Positions 8,373 through 16,454 of a stretch of DNA of 64,000 bases are shown piece after piece. The DNA comes from Mucilaginibacter sp. dw_454 (lineage in GTDB: Bacteria; Bacteroidota; Bacteroidia; Sphingobacteriales; Sphingobacteriaceae), in contig NZ_JAAVVB010000006.1 in assembly GCF_018449775.1 (NCBI RefSeq), positions 221,559 through 285,558 on the forward strand, in the 5' to 3' direction. The position numbers and the translations under genes are program-made. The stretch's first letter is position 1. Every line of letters begins with the position of its first letter. The notes under the pieces are model-generated. The model saw only the letters and a program-made list of their open reading frames with translations. It was not told where the DNA came from and made no database searches.

Positions 8373-8693
8373 CTAGTCAAGCTGTAATACGATTTTGAGT
8401 TTCTGATTAAGCTTGTCGATCTCATCATTTGTCAATTTACCTAAAAGGCCTAAAATTAAAGAATTGTTTAATGTGGCGATTTTTCCTGTAATAATTAATG
8501 ATGGTTTTTTAAGCCCATTAGTTTGTGAAACTTCTAACAATAAATCTTTGCTTTCCTGCCATTTCACTTGGGTGGTGATAAAATTTGCCGTTATATCTAT
8601 GTCTGTTTCAGTAAGGATAACTGCAGGGCGTACTTTGGTAGCAGATAAATCAGTAAATGGGAAGGCAACCAATATAATATCACCTTTTGGCAT
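8373..8693 (-). CDS. MazF/PemK-family toxin
   Basis: A 106-residue protein starting MPKGDIILVAFPFTDLSATKVRPAVIL, the classical PemK/MazF N-terminus including the conserved Arg-Pro after the first loop. TGKIATLNNSLILGLLGKL matches the family's later KI-x-T/L-x-x-x-x-I segment. Such toxins are sequence-specific endoribonucleases. The gene overlaps the preceding antitoxin frame by 14 nt, the usual arrangement of a translationally coupled type II toxin-antitoxin operon. The cleavage specificity cannot be read from sequence. Confidence 0.85.
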   Translation of the reverse strand: MPKGDIILVAFPFTDLSATKVRPAVILTETDIDITANFITTQVKWQESKDLLLEVSQTNGLKKPSLIITGKIATLNNSLILGLLGKLTNDEIDKLNQKLKIVLQLD

Positions 8694-8961
8694 AAACTTC
8701 TTTTAGATCGGCTATGGTATAAAGATCTTCCTCATCTTTTAAAAAATCAAAAGATTGACCAGATGCTAAACTCTGAACATCGCTATCGAACGTTAATTCT
8801 TCTTTTAATTCACGTATTCTCTTCATACGTTCAATAGCTTTATCTTCTCTATTAGCTACTTTAATTAAAAGATCGGCAAATTCGGCAATTTCCACAGCCT
8901 TATCTTCAGGTAATTGATTAATCACCTCAATAGTATGTTCTATGATGGCTTGCTTGGTCAT
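8680..8961 (-). CDS. Antitoxin of the MazF/PemK pair
   Basis: A 93-residue, acidic, mostly helical protein (MTKQAIIEHTIEVINQLPEDKAVEIAEFADLLIKV...). The LPEDKAVEIAEFADFLL-like stretch is common in DUF2281-type antitoxins. It precedes and overlaps the toxin gene by 14 nt. The ATG at 8961 is chosen over the TTG at 8967 because that TTG is part of a TATATTTG promoter box ending 3 nt before the ATG. A 40-bp perfect palindrome starts 6 nt upstream of the ATG and is a natural candidate for the autoregulatory operator. Family assignment is moderate; the pairing is strong. Confidence 0.8.
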   Translation of the reverse strand: MTKQAIIEHTIEVINQLPEDKAVEIAEFADLLIKVANREDKAIERMKRIRELKEELTFDSDVQSLASGQSFDFLKDEEDLYTIADLKEVYAKR

Positions 8962-8964
8962 ATT

Positions 8965-8972
8965 CAAATATA
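8965..8972 (-). promoter_or_regulatory. TATATTTG -7 box of the toxin-antitoxin operon, predicted leaderless
   Basis: Perfect TAnnTTTG on the minus strand, 3 nt (AAT) before the antitoxin ATG, overlapping the end of the 40-bp palindrome. Confidence 0.6.
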
Positions 8973-9007
8973 CGAAAAGATGAACAATTGTTCATCTTTT
9001 CGTATAT
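8968..9007. promoter_or_regulatory. Perfect 40-bp palindrome in front of the toxin-antitoxin operon
   Basis: The two 20-bp arms (8968-8987 and 8988-9007) are exact reverse complements with no spacer, centred on CAATTG. One end overlaps the -7 box of the antitoxin gene; the other lies 8 nt from the stop of the threonine dehydrogenase gene. It could be the operator of the toxin-antitoxin complex, a transcription terminator for the upstream gene, or both. Confidence 0.75.
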
Positions 9008-9014
9008 CGGCGAC

Positions 9015-9959
9015 TTATTTCTTCAAATTCTCCAGCATATCAGCCGTCATGCTTGCCAGGTCAAATTTCTGTTTCCAGCCCCAGTCTTTTTGCGCATAGG
9101 TTTCGTCTATGCTGTTTGGCCAGCTGTCGGCGATAGCCTGCCGCGGGTCGTGCGCGGCATAACTGATCTCAAAATCAGGCAGATGTTTTTTTATTTCTGC
9201 GGATAACTGAGCAGGGGTAAAGCTAATGCCACCCAGGTTGTATGATGAGCGAATAGTTAATTTATCAGCAGGCGCATCCATCAGTTCCAGGGTAGCGCGG
9301 ATGGCATCTTCCATATACATCATTGGCAAGGCAGTATCGGCAGAAAGAAAACTTTCGTATTTGCCGTGCTCCAAAGCTTCATGGAAAATATTCACTGCGT
9401 AATCTGTCGTGCCGCCGCCCGGTTCAGAGCGCCAGCCGATTAAGCCCGGATAACGGATACTGCGTACATCCAGTCCGTATTTTGCATGGTAATATTCGCA
9501 CCAGCGTTCGCCCGCCAGTTTACTAAAACCATAAACCGAGTTAGGGTCCATGATGCAAAACTGCGGCGTGTTTTCCATGGGTGAGTGCGGGCCGAAAACA
9601 GCGATAGAGCTTGGCCAGAAAACTTTAGCTATTTTAAATTCAACGGCCAAATCAAGCACATTAATCAGGCCGTTCATATTCAGGTCCCAGGCTAGTTTTG
9701 GTTTTTGTTCGCCTACGGCGGATAGGATAGCAGCCAACAAGTATACTTGCGTAGGCTTATATTTTTCAAATATTTGATGCAGATTTTCTTTATCCAGCAC
9801 GTTGACCAATTCAAATGGCCCCGATTTTATAGCGGCGTTATCGGTTTGGCGGATGTCGGATGCTACTACCTGGTTATTGCCGTATTTGGCACGCAGGTTC
9901 ATTACAAGCTCGGTTCCAATTTGTCCATTGGAGCCCAGCACAATTATTGTTTCGGTCAT
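9015..9959 (-). CDS. SDR-type L-threonine 3-dehydrogenase
   Basis: About 314 residues of the extended short-chain dehydrogenase (UDP-galactose-4-epimerase-like) fold: MTETIIVLGSNGQIGTELV binds NAD, VFWPSSIAVFGP supplies the catalytic Ser/Thr, and SVYGFSKLAGERWCEYY contains the YxxxK dyad. The segments SIRYPGLIGWRSEPGGGTTDYA and LPMMYMEDAIRAT are typical of the short-chain L-threonine dehydrogenases, which oxidise L-threonine to 2-amino-3-ketobutyrate. Substrate is assigned from motif resemblance. The ATG at 9959 is preferred to 9980. A TACCTTTG box lies 18 nt upstream. Divergent from asd. Confidence 0.85.
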   Translation of the reverse strand: MTETIIVLGSNGQIGTELVMNLRAKYGNNQVVASDIRQTDNAAIKSGPFELVNVLDKENLHQIFEKYKPTQVYLLAAILSAVGEQKPKLAWDLNMNGLINVLDLAVEFKIAKVFWPSSIAVFGPHSPMENTPQFCIMDPNSVYGFSKLAGERWCEYYHAKYGLDVRSIRYPGLIGWRSEPGGGTTDYAVNIFHEALEHGKYESFLSADTALPMMYMEDAIRATLELMDAPADKLTIRSSYNLGGISFTPAQLSAEIKKHLPDFEISYAAHDPRQAIADSWPNSIDETYAQKDWGWKQKFDLASMTADMLENLKK

Positions 9960-9977
9960 AAAGAGTATCAGTTGCCG

Positions 9978-9985
9978 CAAAGGTA
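9978..9985 (-). promoter_or_regulatory. TACCTTTG -7 box of threonine dehydrogenase
   Basis: Perfect TAnnTTTG on the minus strand, 18 nt from the ATG, predicting a leader of about 12 nt. Confidence 0.5.
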
Positions 9986-10102
9986 GAAATTTGATTTGAA
10001 TGATTATGGCTACACTTCATTAACATTATGTGCTGGCTATAAACAAAAAAATCCCGATATTTGCCATCCAATAAATAATTTATTATTAACAAACTAGAAA
10101 CA

Positions 10103-11110
10103 ATGAAAATCGCAGTTGTAGGTGCTACGGGATTAGTAGGCACCAAAATGTTGCAGGTTCTTGAAGAACGCAACTTCCCCATTACAGATCTATTATTAGT
10201 CGCATCAGAGAAAAGTGTTGGTAAAGAAATCACTTTCAAGGGTAAGGCTTATAAGGTTATTTCTGTTGAGGATGCGATTAAACAGAAGCCCGATATTGCT
10301 TTATTTTCGGCAGGTGGCAGCACTTCATTATTGCAAGCGCCGCTTTTTGCTGCGGCGGGCGTTACTGTAATTGATAATTCATCGGCCTGGCGTATGGACC
10401 CAACCAAAAAATTGGTTGTGCCCGAGGTTAACGCCAATGTTTTAACTCCCGAAGATAAGATCATTGCTAACCCTAACTGCTCAACCATACAAATGGTGGT
10501 GGCGTTAAAACCATTGCATGATCGTTATAAAATAAAAAGGGTGGTTGTTTCAACCTATCAGTCAGTAACGGGTACCGGCGTTAAAGCGGTAGACCAGTTA
10601 ATGAATGAACGTGCCGGTATTGATGGCCCTATGGCATACCCATATAAAATTGATTTGAACGTTTTGCCTCATATAGACGTGTTTACCGAAAATGGTTACA
10701 CCAAAGAGGAAATGAAAATGGTAAAAGAAACCAACAAGATCATGGGCGACGACAGCATCCGCGTTACAGCTACTACGGTACGTATCCCGGTGATGGGCGG
10801 TCACTCAGAATCTGTAAATATTGAGTTTGCCAATGATTTTGACCTGGCAGAAGTTAGAGAGATCTTATCAAAAGCGCCAGGTATTGTGGTAACCGACGAC
10901 GTTGCCAACCTGAAATACCCGATGCCGCTTGATGCGCACGATAAAGACGATGTATTTGTAGGCCGTATCCGTCGTGATGAAAGCCAGGCGAATACGTTGA
11001 ACTGCTGGATCGTGTCTGACAACCTGCGCAAGGGTGCCGCCACTAATGCAGTACAGATTGCCGAATACCTGGTGGCAAACCATTTGGTTGGTCAGGCTGT
11101 GGAGGTGTAA
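10103..11110 (+). CDS. asd: Aspartate-semialdehyde dehydrogenase
   Basis: Reduces aspartyl phosphate to aspartate semialdehyde in the lysine/threonine/methionine pathway. The N-terminus MKIAVVGATGLVGTKMLQVL binds NADP; catalytic Cys is in IIANPNCSTIQMV and the acid-base His in RIPVMGGHSESVNIEF. C-terminal NLRKGAATNAVQIAEYL is typical. 335 residues, complete. Transcribed away from the threonine dehydrogenase; followed by a terminator hairpin at 11158-11186. Confidence 0.96.
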   Translation: MKIAVVGATGLVGTKMLQVLEERNFPITDLLLVASEKSVGKEITFKGKAYKVISVEDAIKQKPDIALFSAGGSTSLLQAPLFAAAGVTVIDNSSAWRMDPTKKLVVPEVNANVLTPEDKIIANPNCSTIQMVVALKPLHDRYKIKRVVVSTYQSVTGTGVKAVDQLMNERAGIDGPMAYPYKIDLNVLPHIDVFTENGYTKEEMKMVKETNKIMGDDSIRVTATTVRIPVMGGHSESVNIEFANDFDLAEVREILSKAPGIVVTDDVANLKYPMPLDAHDKDDVFVGRIRRDESQANTLNCWIVSDNLRKGAATNAVQIAEYLVANHLVGQAVEV

Positions 11111-11157
11111 GTAGAGATTCGTGATAAGAGACTAGAGATTAGTTTCTGTTTATATAA

Positions 11158-11186
11158 GGGGATAGCCGTTGGTTGTCCCCTTTTTT
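11158..11186 (+). terminator. Rho-independent terminator of asd
   Basis: Stem GGGGA/TCCCC with an intervening loop, followed by six T residues, 48 nt after the asd stop codon. Confidence 0.7.
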
Positions 11187-11192
11187 CGTCAC

Positions 11193-11281
11193 GTCATTGC
11201 GAGCGTAGCGTGGCAATCTCCGGTCCACTGACTTGGTCGATCGTTCAGAGATCGTCACGCTCGTACCTCGCTCTCGATGAC
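11193..11281. repeat. GTCATTGCGAGC palindromic repeat, diverged copy 4
   Basis: Left arm is intact (GTCATTGCGAGCGTAGCGTG), the right arm is altered (CGTACCTCGCTCTCGATGAC) and the centre differs from other copies. It sits after the asd terminator and before the fabI promoter. Confidence 0.75.
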
Positions 11282-11346
11282 GTGAAGGAAAGAGGAATGG
11301 GGTTATTATCACTCATTTTATATTTAATTGTAATTCAATAATTACC

Positions 11347-11354
11347 TACATTTG
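11347..11354 (+). promoter_or_regulatory. TACATTTG -7 box of fabI
   Basis: Perfect TAnnTTTG with a TTG at 11328-11330 that could serve as the -33 element (16-nt spacer). Predicted leader of about 20 nt. Confidence 0.55.
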
Positions 11355-11378
11355 CCCACATTATAAACAAAAAACAAC

Positions 11379-12191
11379 ATGGGTTATAATTTATTAAAAG
11401 GCAAAAAAGGAATAATTTTTGGCGCATTAGACGAGAATTCTATCGCCTGGAAGACTGCGCAGCACTGCCACGCTGAGGGCGCCGAAATTGTGTTAACTAA
11501 CGCTCCGATAGCTTTACGCATGGGCGCAATCAATAAACTGGCCGAAGAAATTAATGCTCCGGTTATCCCTGCCGACGTTACCGTTACTGCCGATATTGAA
11601 AACCTGTTCGCAAAATCTGTTGAACACTTTGGGGGGCCGGTTGATTTTGTGCTGCACTCCATTGGTATGAGTATCAATGTACGCAAAGCCATCCCTTATT
11701 ACGAAAACAACTACGAATTCACCCATAAAGGATTTGATATATCTGCATTAAGCTTGCACCGCGTATTGCAAACAGCCATGAAAATGGATGCCATTGCCGA
11801 GTGGGGTTCTGTTGTAGCGTTAACTTACATTGCTGCACAACGCGTGTTCCCTGATTATAACGACATGAGCGATAACAAAGCGGTGTTAGAAAGCATTGCC
11901 CGTAACTTTGGTTACTACTATGGTACCAAAAAGAAAGTGCGTATCAATACGGTATCGCAATCGCCAACGCGTACCACTGCTGGTTCGGGCGTTAAAGGTT
12001 TTGATGGCTTTATCAACTATGCCGAGAAAATGAGTCCGCTGGGAAATGCTGATGCAGATCAATGTGCAGATTACCTGGTTACCTTATTCTCAGATCTTAC
12101 TAAAATGGTTACCATGCAAAATCTTTTCCATGACGGCGGCTTCTCTTTCACCGGAGTAACCCAGGCTGTTATTGAGCAGATGGAGAAATAA
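11379..12191 (+). CDS. fabI: Enoyl-[acyl-carrier-protein] reductase (NADH)
   Basis: Catalyses the last reduction of each fatty-acid elongation cycle. The 270-residue protein has the FabI cofactor motif GKKGIIFGALDENSIAWKTAQ, the segment DFVLHSIGMS, and the catalytic Tyr-x6-Lys in DYNDMSDNKAVLE. The substrate-loop region SQSPTRTTAGSGVKGFDGF and the C-terminal LFHDGGFSFTGV are characteristic. The gene is complete and monocistronic, with its own promoter box and a bidirectional hairpin after it. Confidence 0.95.
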   Translation: MGYNLLKGKKGIIFGALDENSIAWKTAQHCHAEGAEIVLTNAPIALRMGAINKLAEEINAPVIPADVTVTADIENLFAKSVEHFGGPVDFVLHSIGMSINVRKAIPYYENNYEFTHKGFDISALSLHRVLQTAMKMDAIAEWGSVVALTYIAAQRVFPDYNDMSDNKAVLESIARNFGYYYGTKKKVRINTVSQSPTRTTAGSGVKGFDGFINYAEKMSPLGNADADQCADYLVTLFSDLTKMVTMQNLFHDGGFSFTGVTQAVIEQMEK

Positions 12192-12214
12192 TATTTGACG
12201 ATTATTGTTAGCAG

Positions 12215-12246
12215 AAAGGCTATCCCCTTTTGGAGGATAGCCTTTT
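12215..12246. terminator. Bidirectional terminator between fabI and the GDPD-like gene
   Basis: Stem AAAGGCTATCC/GGATAGCCTTT with T-rich and A-rich flanks, placed between two convergent stop codons (12191 and 12252). Confidence 0.75.
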
Positions 12247-12251
12247 CGTAT

Positions 12252-13094
12252 TTAATCGGCTTTGGCGTAAACGGGTTTGTTTGCCAGTAAGAAGTCTTTA
12301 AGCTGCACCAGTCTGTCGGTATTGATTAAATCGACACCGCAATTCAGCAGTTCCTGCCAAACGCCCATGTTTTCTGGCGAGGCCCACAGTCTTACACGTT
12401 TGCCAAGGCGGTGGCATTTTTCTACATAAGCCGAAAGTAGATTTTTCTCGACATCCGGCATTTGGCCATAACCATCCCAACTTAATAGTTTGTTGTATTT
12501 ACAGCTCGCCATCATAAAAACGCCGCTATTAATCGTGTCGCGTGCTGCGGCGCGTAAATCTTCATCAATAAAAGCCAGTCGGTTATTTTCTGTAGTGATG
12601 CTTTTGAAGGGCTTATTACCCGACAATACAACCGTAATTTGTTTATAATAAACTTTGCCATCTTGATACCGTGTTAATATGGAACTATATTTTTCAAGTA
12701 GAACTTTCAATGCCGCATAAGTTTGCTCTGCGTCGGTCTTGATGTCTATCATCAACGTAAGCGGATGCTCATAGCCTGAATAAATACGGCCATGGTTTTG
12801 GTTGATCTTATCCAACAAGGGTTTTAAGTAGAGAGCTTCGAGCGTATGACCTTGTTTAAAATAAGGATTGATATGCGCTACGATCAAACTGCCATTGTTC
12901 AGGAATATATCTGCTTCGACATTATTATAGCCATTATCTAAAGCATCAAATAAGGGGCGTTTGTGCGAATAATCGTTATGTGCAAATGCGTTGGGCAGTG
13001 GAATTAATTGGCAGCGAGAGGAAAAGGGGGCAGCAAGTAGTAAAACAAAAATGGTTGTTTTTAGTAATCTGAGCTTAAATGTCGTGGTAGGCAT
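12252..13094 (-). CDS. Exported GDPD/PI-PLC-like phosphodiesterase
   Basis: 280 residues with a signal peptide (TTIFVLLLAAPFSSRCQ). The TIM-barrel start AFAHNDYSHKRPLFDALDNGYNNVEADIFL contains the His, Asn and Glu-x-Asp residues of glycerophosphodiester phosphodiesterase/PI-PLC-like enzymes; VAHINPYF and LTLMIDIKTD supply further conserved positions, and VRLWASPENMGVWQELLNCGVDLINTD resembles the barrel's last strands. Expected to hydrolyse phosphodiester bonds in the periplasm, substrate unknown. A TACATTTG box lies about 30 nt upstream. Confidence 0.8.
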   Translation of the reverse strand: MPTTTFKLRLLKTTIFVLLLAAPFSSRCQLIPLPNAFAHNDYSHKRPLFDALDNGYNNVEADIFLNNGSLIVAHINPYFKQGHTLEALYLKPLLDKINQNHGRIYSGYEHPLTLMIDIKTDAEQTYAALKVLLEKYSSILTRYQDGKVYYKQITVVLSGNKPFKSITTENNRLAFIDEDLRAAARDTINSGVFMMASCKYNKLLSWDGYGQMPDVEKNLLSAYVEKCHRLGKRVRLWASPENMGVWQELLNCGVDLINTDRLVQLKDFLLANKPVYAKAD

Positions 13095-13123
13095 TTTAAG
13101 TAGTATTGCTAAATTTCTTATTA

Positions 13124-13131
13124 CAAATGTA
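13124..13131 (-). promoter_or_regulatory. TACATTTG -7 box of the GDPD-like gene
   Basis: Perfect TAnnTTTG on the minus strand, about 30 nt before the ATG at 13094. Confidence 0.45.
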
Positions 13132-13228
13132 GCTTACTGATATGATCCTAAATTGAAAATTGCGTTAACAATTGGTTAAATTACAATGAGTTAATGTTAA
13201 CAAAATGATATTGTTGAATGGATAAACA

Positions 13229-13259
13229 AAAAATCCCCTCCGGGTAGCGGAGAGGATTT
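13229..13259 (-). terminator. Rho-independent terminator of recA
   Basis: Stem AATCCCCTCC/GGAGAGGATT followed on the minus strand by a U-run (A-run at 13228-13233 on the plus strand), 38 nt after the recA stop. Confidence 0.75.
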
Positions 13260-13297
13260 ATATCATAAAAGATTATCTGTTTTTCGTAGACTGGAAA

Positions 13298-14311
13298 CTA
13301 TTCAGTTTCTACAGGCAATTTATCGCCCGTAACTACTTCTTTAATCTTAACCTCCAATTCATCCATCAGTTCAGGGTTATCCAATATCAATTGTTTAACC
13401 GCATCACGGCCCTGTCCTAAGCGGGTATCGCCATAGCTAAACCATGAGCCTGCTTTTTTGATGATGTTATGCTCAACACCCAGGTCAATGATCTCGCCTG
13501 CTTTTGAAATACCCTCGCCAAACATAATATCGAATTCGGCTATACGGAATGGCGGAGCCACTTTGTTTTTAACGATCTTAACCTTAACACGGTTGCCAGA
13601 TACTTCGTCGGTATCTTTAATTTGAGAGATCCGGCGAACGTCTAGACGTACTGAAGCATAAAACTTTAACGCGTTACCACCTGTAGTAGTTTCAGGGTTA
13701 CCAAACATTACGCCGATCTTGTCGCGCAATTGGTTAATAAAGATGCAACAGCATCCGGTTTTAGAAATAGTACCGGTTAGCTTACGTAATGCCTGCGACA
13801 TTAAACGTGCATGCAAACCCATTTTTGAGTCGCCCATTTCGCCTTCAATCTCAGCCTTTGGCACTAAAGCCGCAACCGAGTCAATAACCAAAATATCAAT
13901 AGCGCCCGAGCGGATCAGATTATCTGCAATCTCTAAAGCTTGCTCGCCATTGTCTGGCTGTGATATTAAAAGATTTTCAACGTCAACACCTAATTTCTTA
14001 GCATAAAAACGGTCGAAAGCATGTTCTGCATCAATGAAAGCAGCAATGCCGCCTTTCTTTTGTGCTTCGGCAATGGCATGAATAGCCAAAGTAGTTTTAC
14101 CTGACGATTCAGGACCGTAGATCTCAATTACACGGCCTTTAGGCAAACCACCAACACCCAGTGCGATGTCTAAACCTAATGATCCGGTTGAAATAACTTC
14201 GGTAGCCTCAATTACGTTGTCGCCCAACTTCATGATGGTACCTTTTCCGTATGATTTCTCCAGCTTATCCAGTGTAAGCTGCAATGCTTTTAATTTATCT
14301 GCGTTGCTCAT
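13298..14311 (-). CDS. recA: Recombinase A
   Basis: DNA-strand exchange and LexA-type co-protease. 337 residues: Walker A GPESSGKTT near 65-73, Walker B IDILVIDSVAAL, loop L1/L2 regions (GEMGDSKMGLHARLMSQALRKLTG and NQLRDKIGVMFGNPETTTGG) all intact. Complete and typical. A TATATTTG box lies about 20 nt upstream; no obvious SOS operator was recognised in the short upstream region. nth follows upstream in the same orientation but with its own promoter. Confidence 0.98.
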   Translation of the reverse strand: MSNADKLKALQLTLDKLEKSYGKGTIMKLGDNVIEATEVISTGSLGLDIALGVGGLPKGRVIEIYGPESSGKTTLAIHAIAEAQKKGGIAAFIDAEHAFDRFYAKKLGVDVENLLISQPDNGEQALEIADNLIRSGAIDILVIDSVAALVPKAEIEGEMGDSKMGLHARLMSQALRKLTGTISKTGCCCIFINQLRDKIGVMFGNPETTTGGNALKFYASVRLDVRRISQIKDTDEVSGNRVKVKIVKNKVAPPFRIAEFDIMFGEGISKAGEIIDLGVEHNIIKKAGSWFSYGDTRLGQGRDAVKQLILDNPELMDELEVKIKEVVTGDKLPVETE

Positions 14312-14330
14312 CTTTTAATAATATCTTTAG

Positions 14331-14338
14331 CAAATATA
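14331..14338 (-). promoter_or_regulatory. TATATTTG -7 box of recA
   Basis: Perfect TAnnTTTG on the minus strand, about 20 nt before the recA ATG, in a very AT-rich 107-bp intergenic region. Confidence 0.55.
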
Positions 14339-14418
14339 AAAACTATTTTTAATAATGCTAATTATTTTAGTAATTATTTTTTATTAACTATTAAACTTAA
14401 TCAACCTATTCAAACCAA

Positions 14419-15180
14419 TCAACTATTGTTATCAACACTACGTTTCTTTAACTCTTTACTGAGCTTATCTATCGATTTTTTTAGTTTCACATCTTTGGTT
14501 TTTTTGAGTTTCAAAGCTTCTGCTTTCTTTAACGCCGTTTCAGTATGGGTGCGCTCATAGTATCTGCAAAACCAGGTCAACGGACAGATCTCGCATTTTG
14601 GGCTACGCGCCACACAAATGTATCGCCCATGTAATATCAGCCAATGATGTGCTATGGCCAGGGTATTTTGCGGTAGATATTTAACCAGTTGTTTCTCTAC
14701 AGCCAGCGGGGTGCGTGCATTAGTTGTTAAACCAATACGATCTGCAACTCTAAACACGTGCGTATCTACCGCGATAGCCGGCGCATCATAAACTACCGAG
14801 GCGATTACATTAGCAGTTTTGCGACCCACGCCGGGTAGTTTTTGCAGTTGGTCGATATCCGATGGAACTACGCTGCCAAAATCAGCGGTAAGCATTTTAG
14901 CCATGCCTACCAGGTGCTTAGCTTTATTGTTAGGATAACTTACGCTGCGTATATAAGTAAATACTTCATCAGCATCAGAAGCCGCCAACGCCTGAGCATC
15001 CGGGAAATGTTTGAACAGGGCAGGAGTAACTTGGTTAATCCGTTTGTCGGTACACTGCGCCGAGAGGATAACAGCCACCAGCAATTCGTACGGATTGGTA
15101 TAATGCAATTCGGTTTCGGCCTGCGGCTGATGTTTGGAAAAGTATTCTAAAAAATGGCGATAGCGTTCTGAGCGTTGCAT
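14419..15180 (-). CDS. nth: Endonuclease III
   Basis: Bifunctional DNA glycosylase/AP lyase for oxidised pyrimidines. 253 residues: helix-hairpin-helix LQKLPGVGRKTANVIASV with catalytic Lys, catalytic Asp in AIAVDTHVFRVADR, and the [4Fe-4S] cluster C-x6-C-x2-C-x5-C (CVARSPKCEICPLTWFC). The C-terminus has an unusual Lys-rich tail of about 40 residues (KKAEALKLKKTKDVKLKKS...) beyond the normal end of the family, which may add nonspecific DNA contacts. A TACTTTTG box lies 17 nt before the ATG. Confidence 0.95.
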   Translation of the reverse strand: MQRSERYRHFLEYFSKHQPQAETELHYTNPYELLVAVILSAQCTDKRINQVTPALFKHFPDAQALAASDADEVFTYIRSVSYPNNKAKHLVGMAKMLTADFGSVVPSDIDQLQKLPGVGRKTANVIASVVYDAPAIAVDTHVFRVADRIGLTTNARTPLAVEKQLVKYLPQNTLAIAHHWLILHGRYICVARSPKCEICPLTWFCRYYERTHTETALKKAEALKLKKTKDVKLKKSIDKLSKELKKRSVDNNS

Positions 15181-15196
15181 GGCGATTACTGACCAT

Positions 15197-15204
15197 CAAA
15201 AGTA
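15197..15204 (-). promoter_or_regulatory. TACTTTTG -7 box of nth
   Basis: Perfect TAnnTTTG on the minus strand, 17 nt before the nth ATG. Confidence 0.45.
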
Positions 15205-15263
15205 AAAATTATGCCGGTGAGTTTGGCGTTCGGATATCGATATCCCCCAAAAACTTATAAACA

Positions 15264-15302
15264 AAAAATCCCGAGCAGAATTAGGATTCTCTCAGGATTA
15301 AA
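15264..15302 (-). terminator. Probable terminator of the small gene at 15325
   Basis: Imperfect stem with ATCCCGAG and CTCTCAGGAT arms followed on the minus strand by a U-run (15262-15270 A-run on the plus strand), just past the stop of the 66-residue gene. Confidence 0.45.
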
Positions 15303-15324
15303 GGCTCTTTTCGACGCTTAACAA

Positions 15325-15525
15325 CTAACGTGTACTTTTTGAATAATCAAGAATGTAGTGAATAGTCTGAAGTTTCGGCCGCTTTTGCATTAACTCCAAA
15401 TCATTTCGTAATGAATGATAGAACATCATTTCATCACCTTCAAGATTTTCTTGTACATTTTCTTTTTTCACTTCGTTGTTGTTGTTGTGGTTAGCAAATG
15501 CATTTAAAGTAAAGGTTTCACCCAT
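15325..15525 (-). CDS. Small hypothetical protein (66 aa)
   Basis: Not recognised. MGETFTLNAFANHNNNNEV is Asn-rich and followed by an acidic stretch and a C-terminal helix (FYHSLRNDLELMQKRPKLQTIHYILDYSK) that could be amphipathic. No signal peptide or membrane segment. The regular ATG start, sensible composition and a following terminator-like hairpin support a real gene; it lies alone between nth and the ECF sigma gene. The helix plus disordered N-terminus would fit a small regulatory protein, but nothing in the sequence proves this. Confidence 0.5.
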   Translation of the reverse strand: MGETFTLNAFANHNNNNEVKKENVQENLEGDEMMFYHSLRNDLELMQKRPKLQTIHYILDYSKSTR

Positions 15526-15803
15526 AAGCTTTGGTCTGTTTAATCAGTTTATATGTTGTATAACGTACACTTAATTTCATTTATTTTACGTACATGAAAA
15601 TTAAATGAAATTTTTCTTTTTGATAGATAGTTTAGCTTAGTATTTAATTAAATCTATCAATTTTTCTCCTTTTACTAACTCTAAGTTAAGTTTTTAGTCT
15701 CGTTCTAAAGAGGCAGATGAAATACTTAAACGCAGATGAACTTATAATATTGGAGCAGGGATCAAAAAAAATCCTTAAAATGGATTTTTAAATTTAGCGC
15801 ACA
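15526..15803. other. AT-rich intergenic region, no gene seen
   Basis: Between the small gene at 15325-15525 and the sigma-factor terminator. Very AT-rich, with several runs of A/T. It presumably holds the promoter of the small gene, but no clear TAnnTTTG box was found. Confidence 0.4.
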
Positions 15804-15848
15804 AAAAAAGAGGCCATCTTTCCCGGGAGCATGGGAAAGAGCGGCCCC
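15804..15848 (-). terminator. Terminator of the ECF sigma gene
   Basis: Strong GC-rich hairpin (GAGGCC..CTTTCCC paired with GGGAAAG..GGCCCC) followed by a U-run on the minus strand, 22 nt after the stop of the sigma gene. Confidence 0.75.
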
Positions 15849-15869
15849 TTAAAATCACACTTAATTATT

Positions 15870-16454
15870 TTAATTTTTTAAACTCAGTTCTTTGGTTTGC
15901 ATCATTTTGCGCAGGTTGTTTAATGCGTAACGCATACGGCCCAGGGCGGTGTTAATGCTTACATCGGTAATGTCCGCAATTTCTTTAAAGCTCATATCGC
16001 CAAAGTGGCGCATAATTAATACTTCCTTCTGTTCAGACGGTAATAATTGTATGAGTGTTTTTAGATCTTTGTGAGTTTGTTCACGTACCATGCGGTCCTC
16101 AGTACTTTCGTCGTAGTTGCCAAGTACCTCAAAAATATCGAAGTCGTCGCCGTTACTCACCATAGGCGCACGCTTTTCGCGGCGGAAATGGTCGATGACC
16201 AGGTTGTGTGCAATACGGGTTACCCAGGGTAAGAATTTGCCTTCTTCGTTATATTTACCGGCTCTGAGTGTATTAATAACTTTAATAAACGCGTCCTGGA
16301 AAATATCCTCGGCAAGGTATTCGTCCTTTACTAATAAATAAATAGAAGTGTAGATTTTGGTTTGATAACGGCGAATTAGCTCCACTAATCCCCTTTCGTC
16401 GCCGCCAATGTACAGATGGATTAGATCCTGATCACTTTGCAATTGAAAATCCAT
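15870..16454 (-). CDS. ECF-type RNA polymerase sigma factor
   Basis: 194 residues with both ECF domains. Region 2: AEDIFQDAFIKVINTL and FLPWVTRIAHNLVIDHFRR. Region 4: LPSEQKEVLIMRHFGDMSFKEIADITDVSINTALGRMRYALNNLRKMM, a clear HTH. No anti-sigma gene is adjacent, so control may be transcriptional or through an unlinked partner. A complete, well-formed gene with its own terminator, divergent from uvrA. The 385-bp gap to uvrA is large and AT-rich. Confidence 0.92.
   Translation of the reverse strand: MDFQLQSDQDLIHLYIGGDERGLVELIRRYQTKIYTSIYLLVKDEYLAEDIFQDAFIKVINTLRAGKYNEEGKFLPWVTRIAHNLVIDHFRREKRAPMVSNGDDFDIFEVLGNYDESTEDRMVREQTHKDLKTLIQLLPSEQKEVLIMRHFGDMSFKEIADITDVSINTALGRMRYALNNLRKMMQTKELSLKN

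Noticed and set aside
13719..14006. Open frame opposite recA
   Set aside because: Antisense shadow of a highly conserved gene; no start signals or family features.
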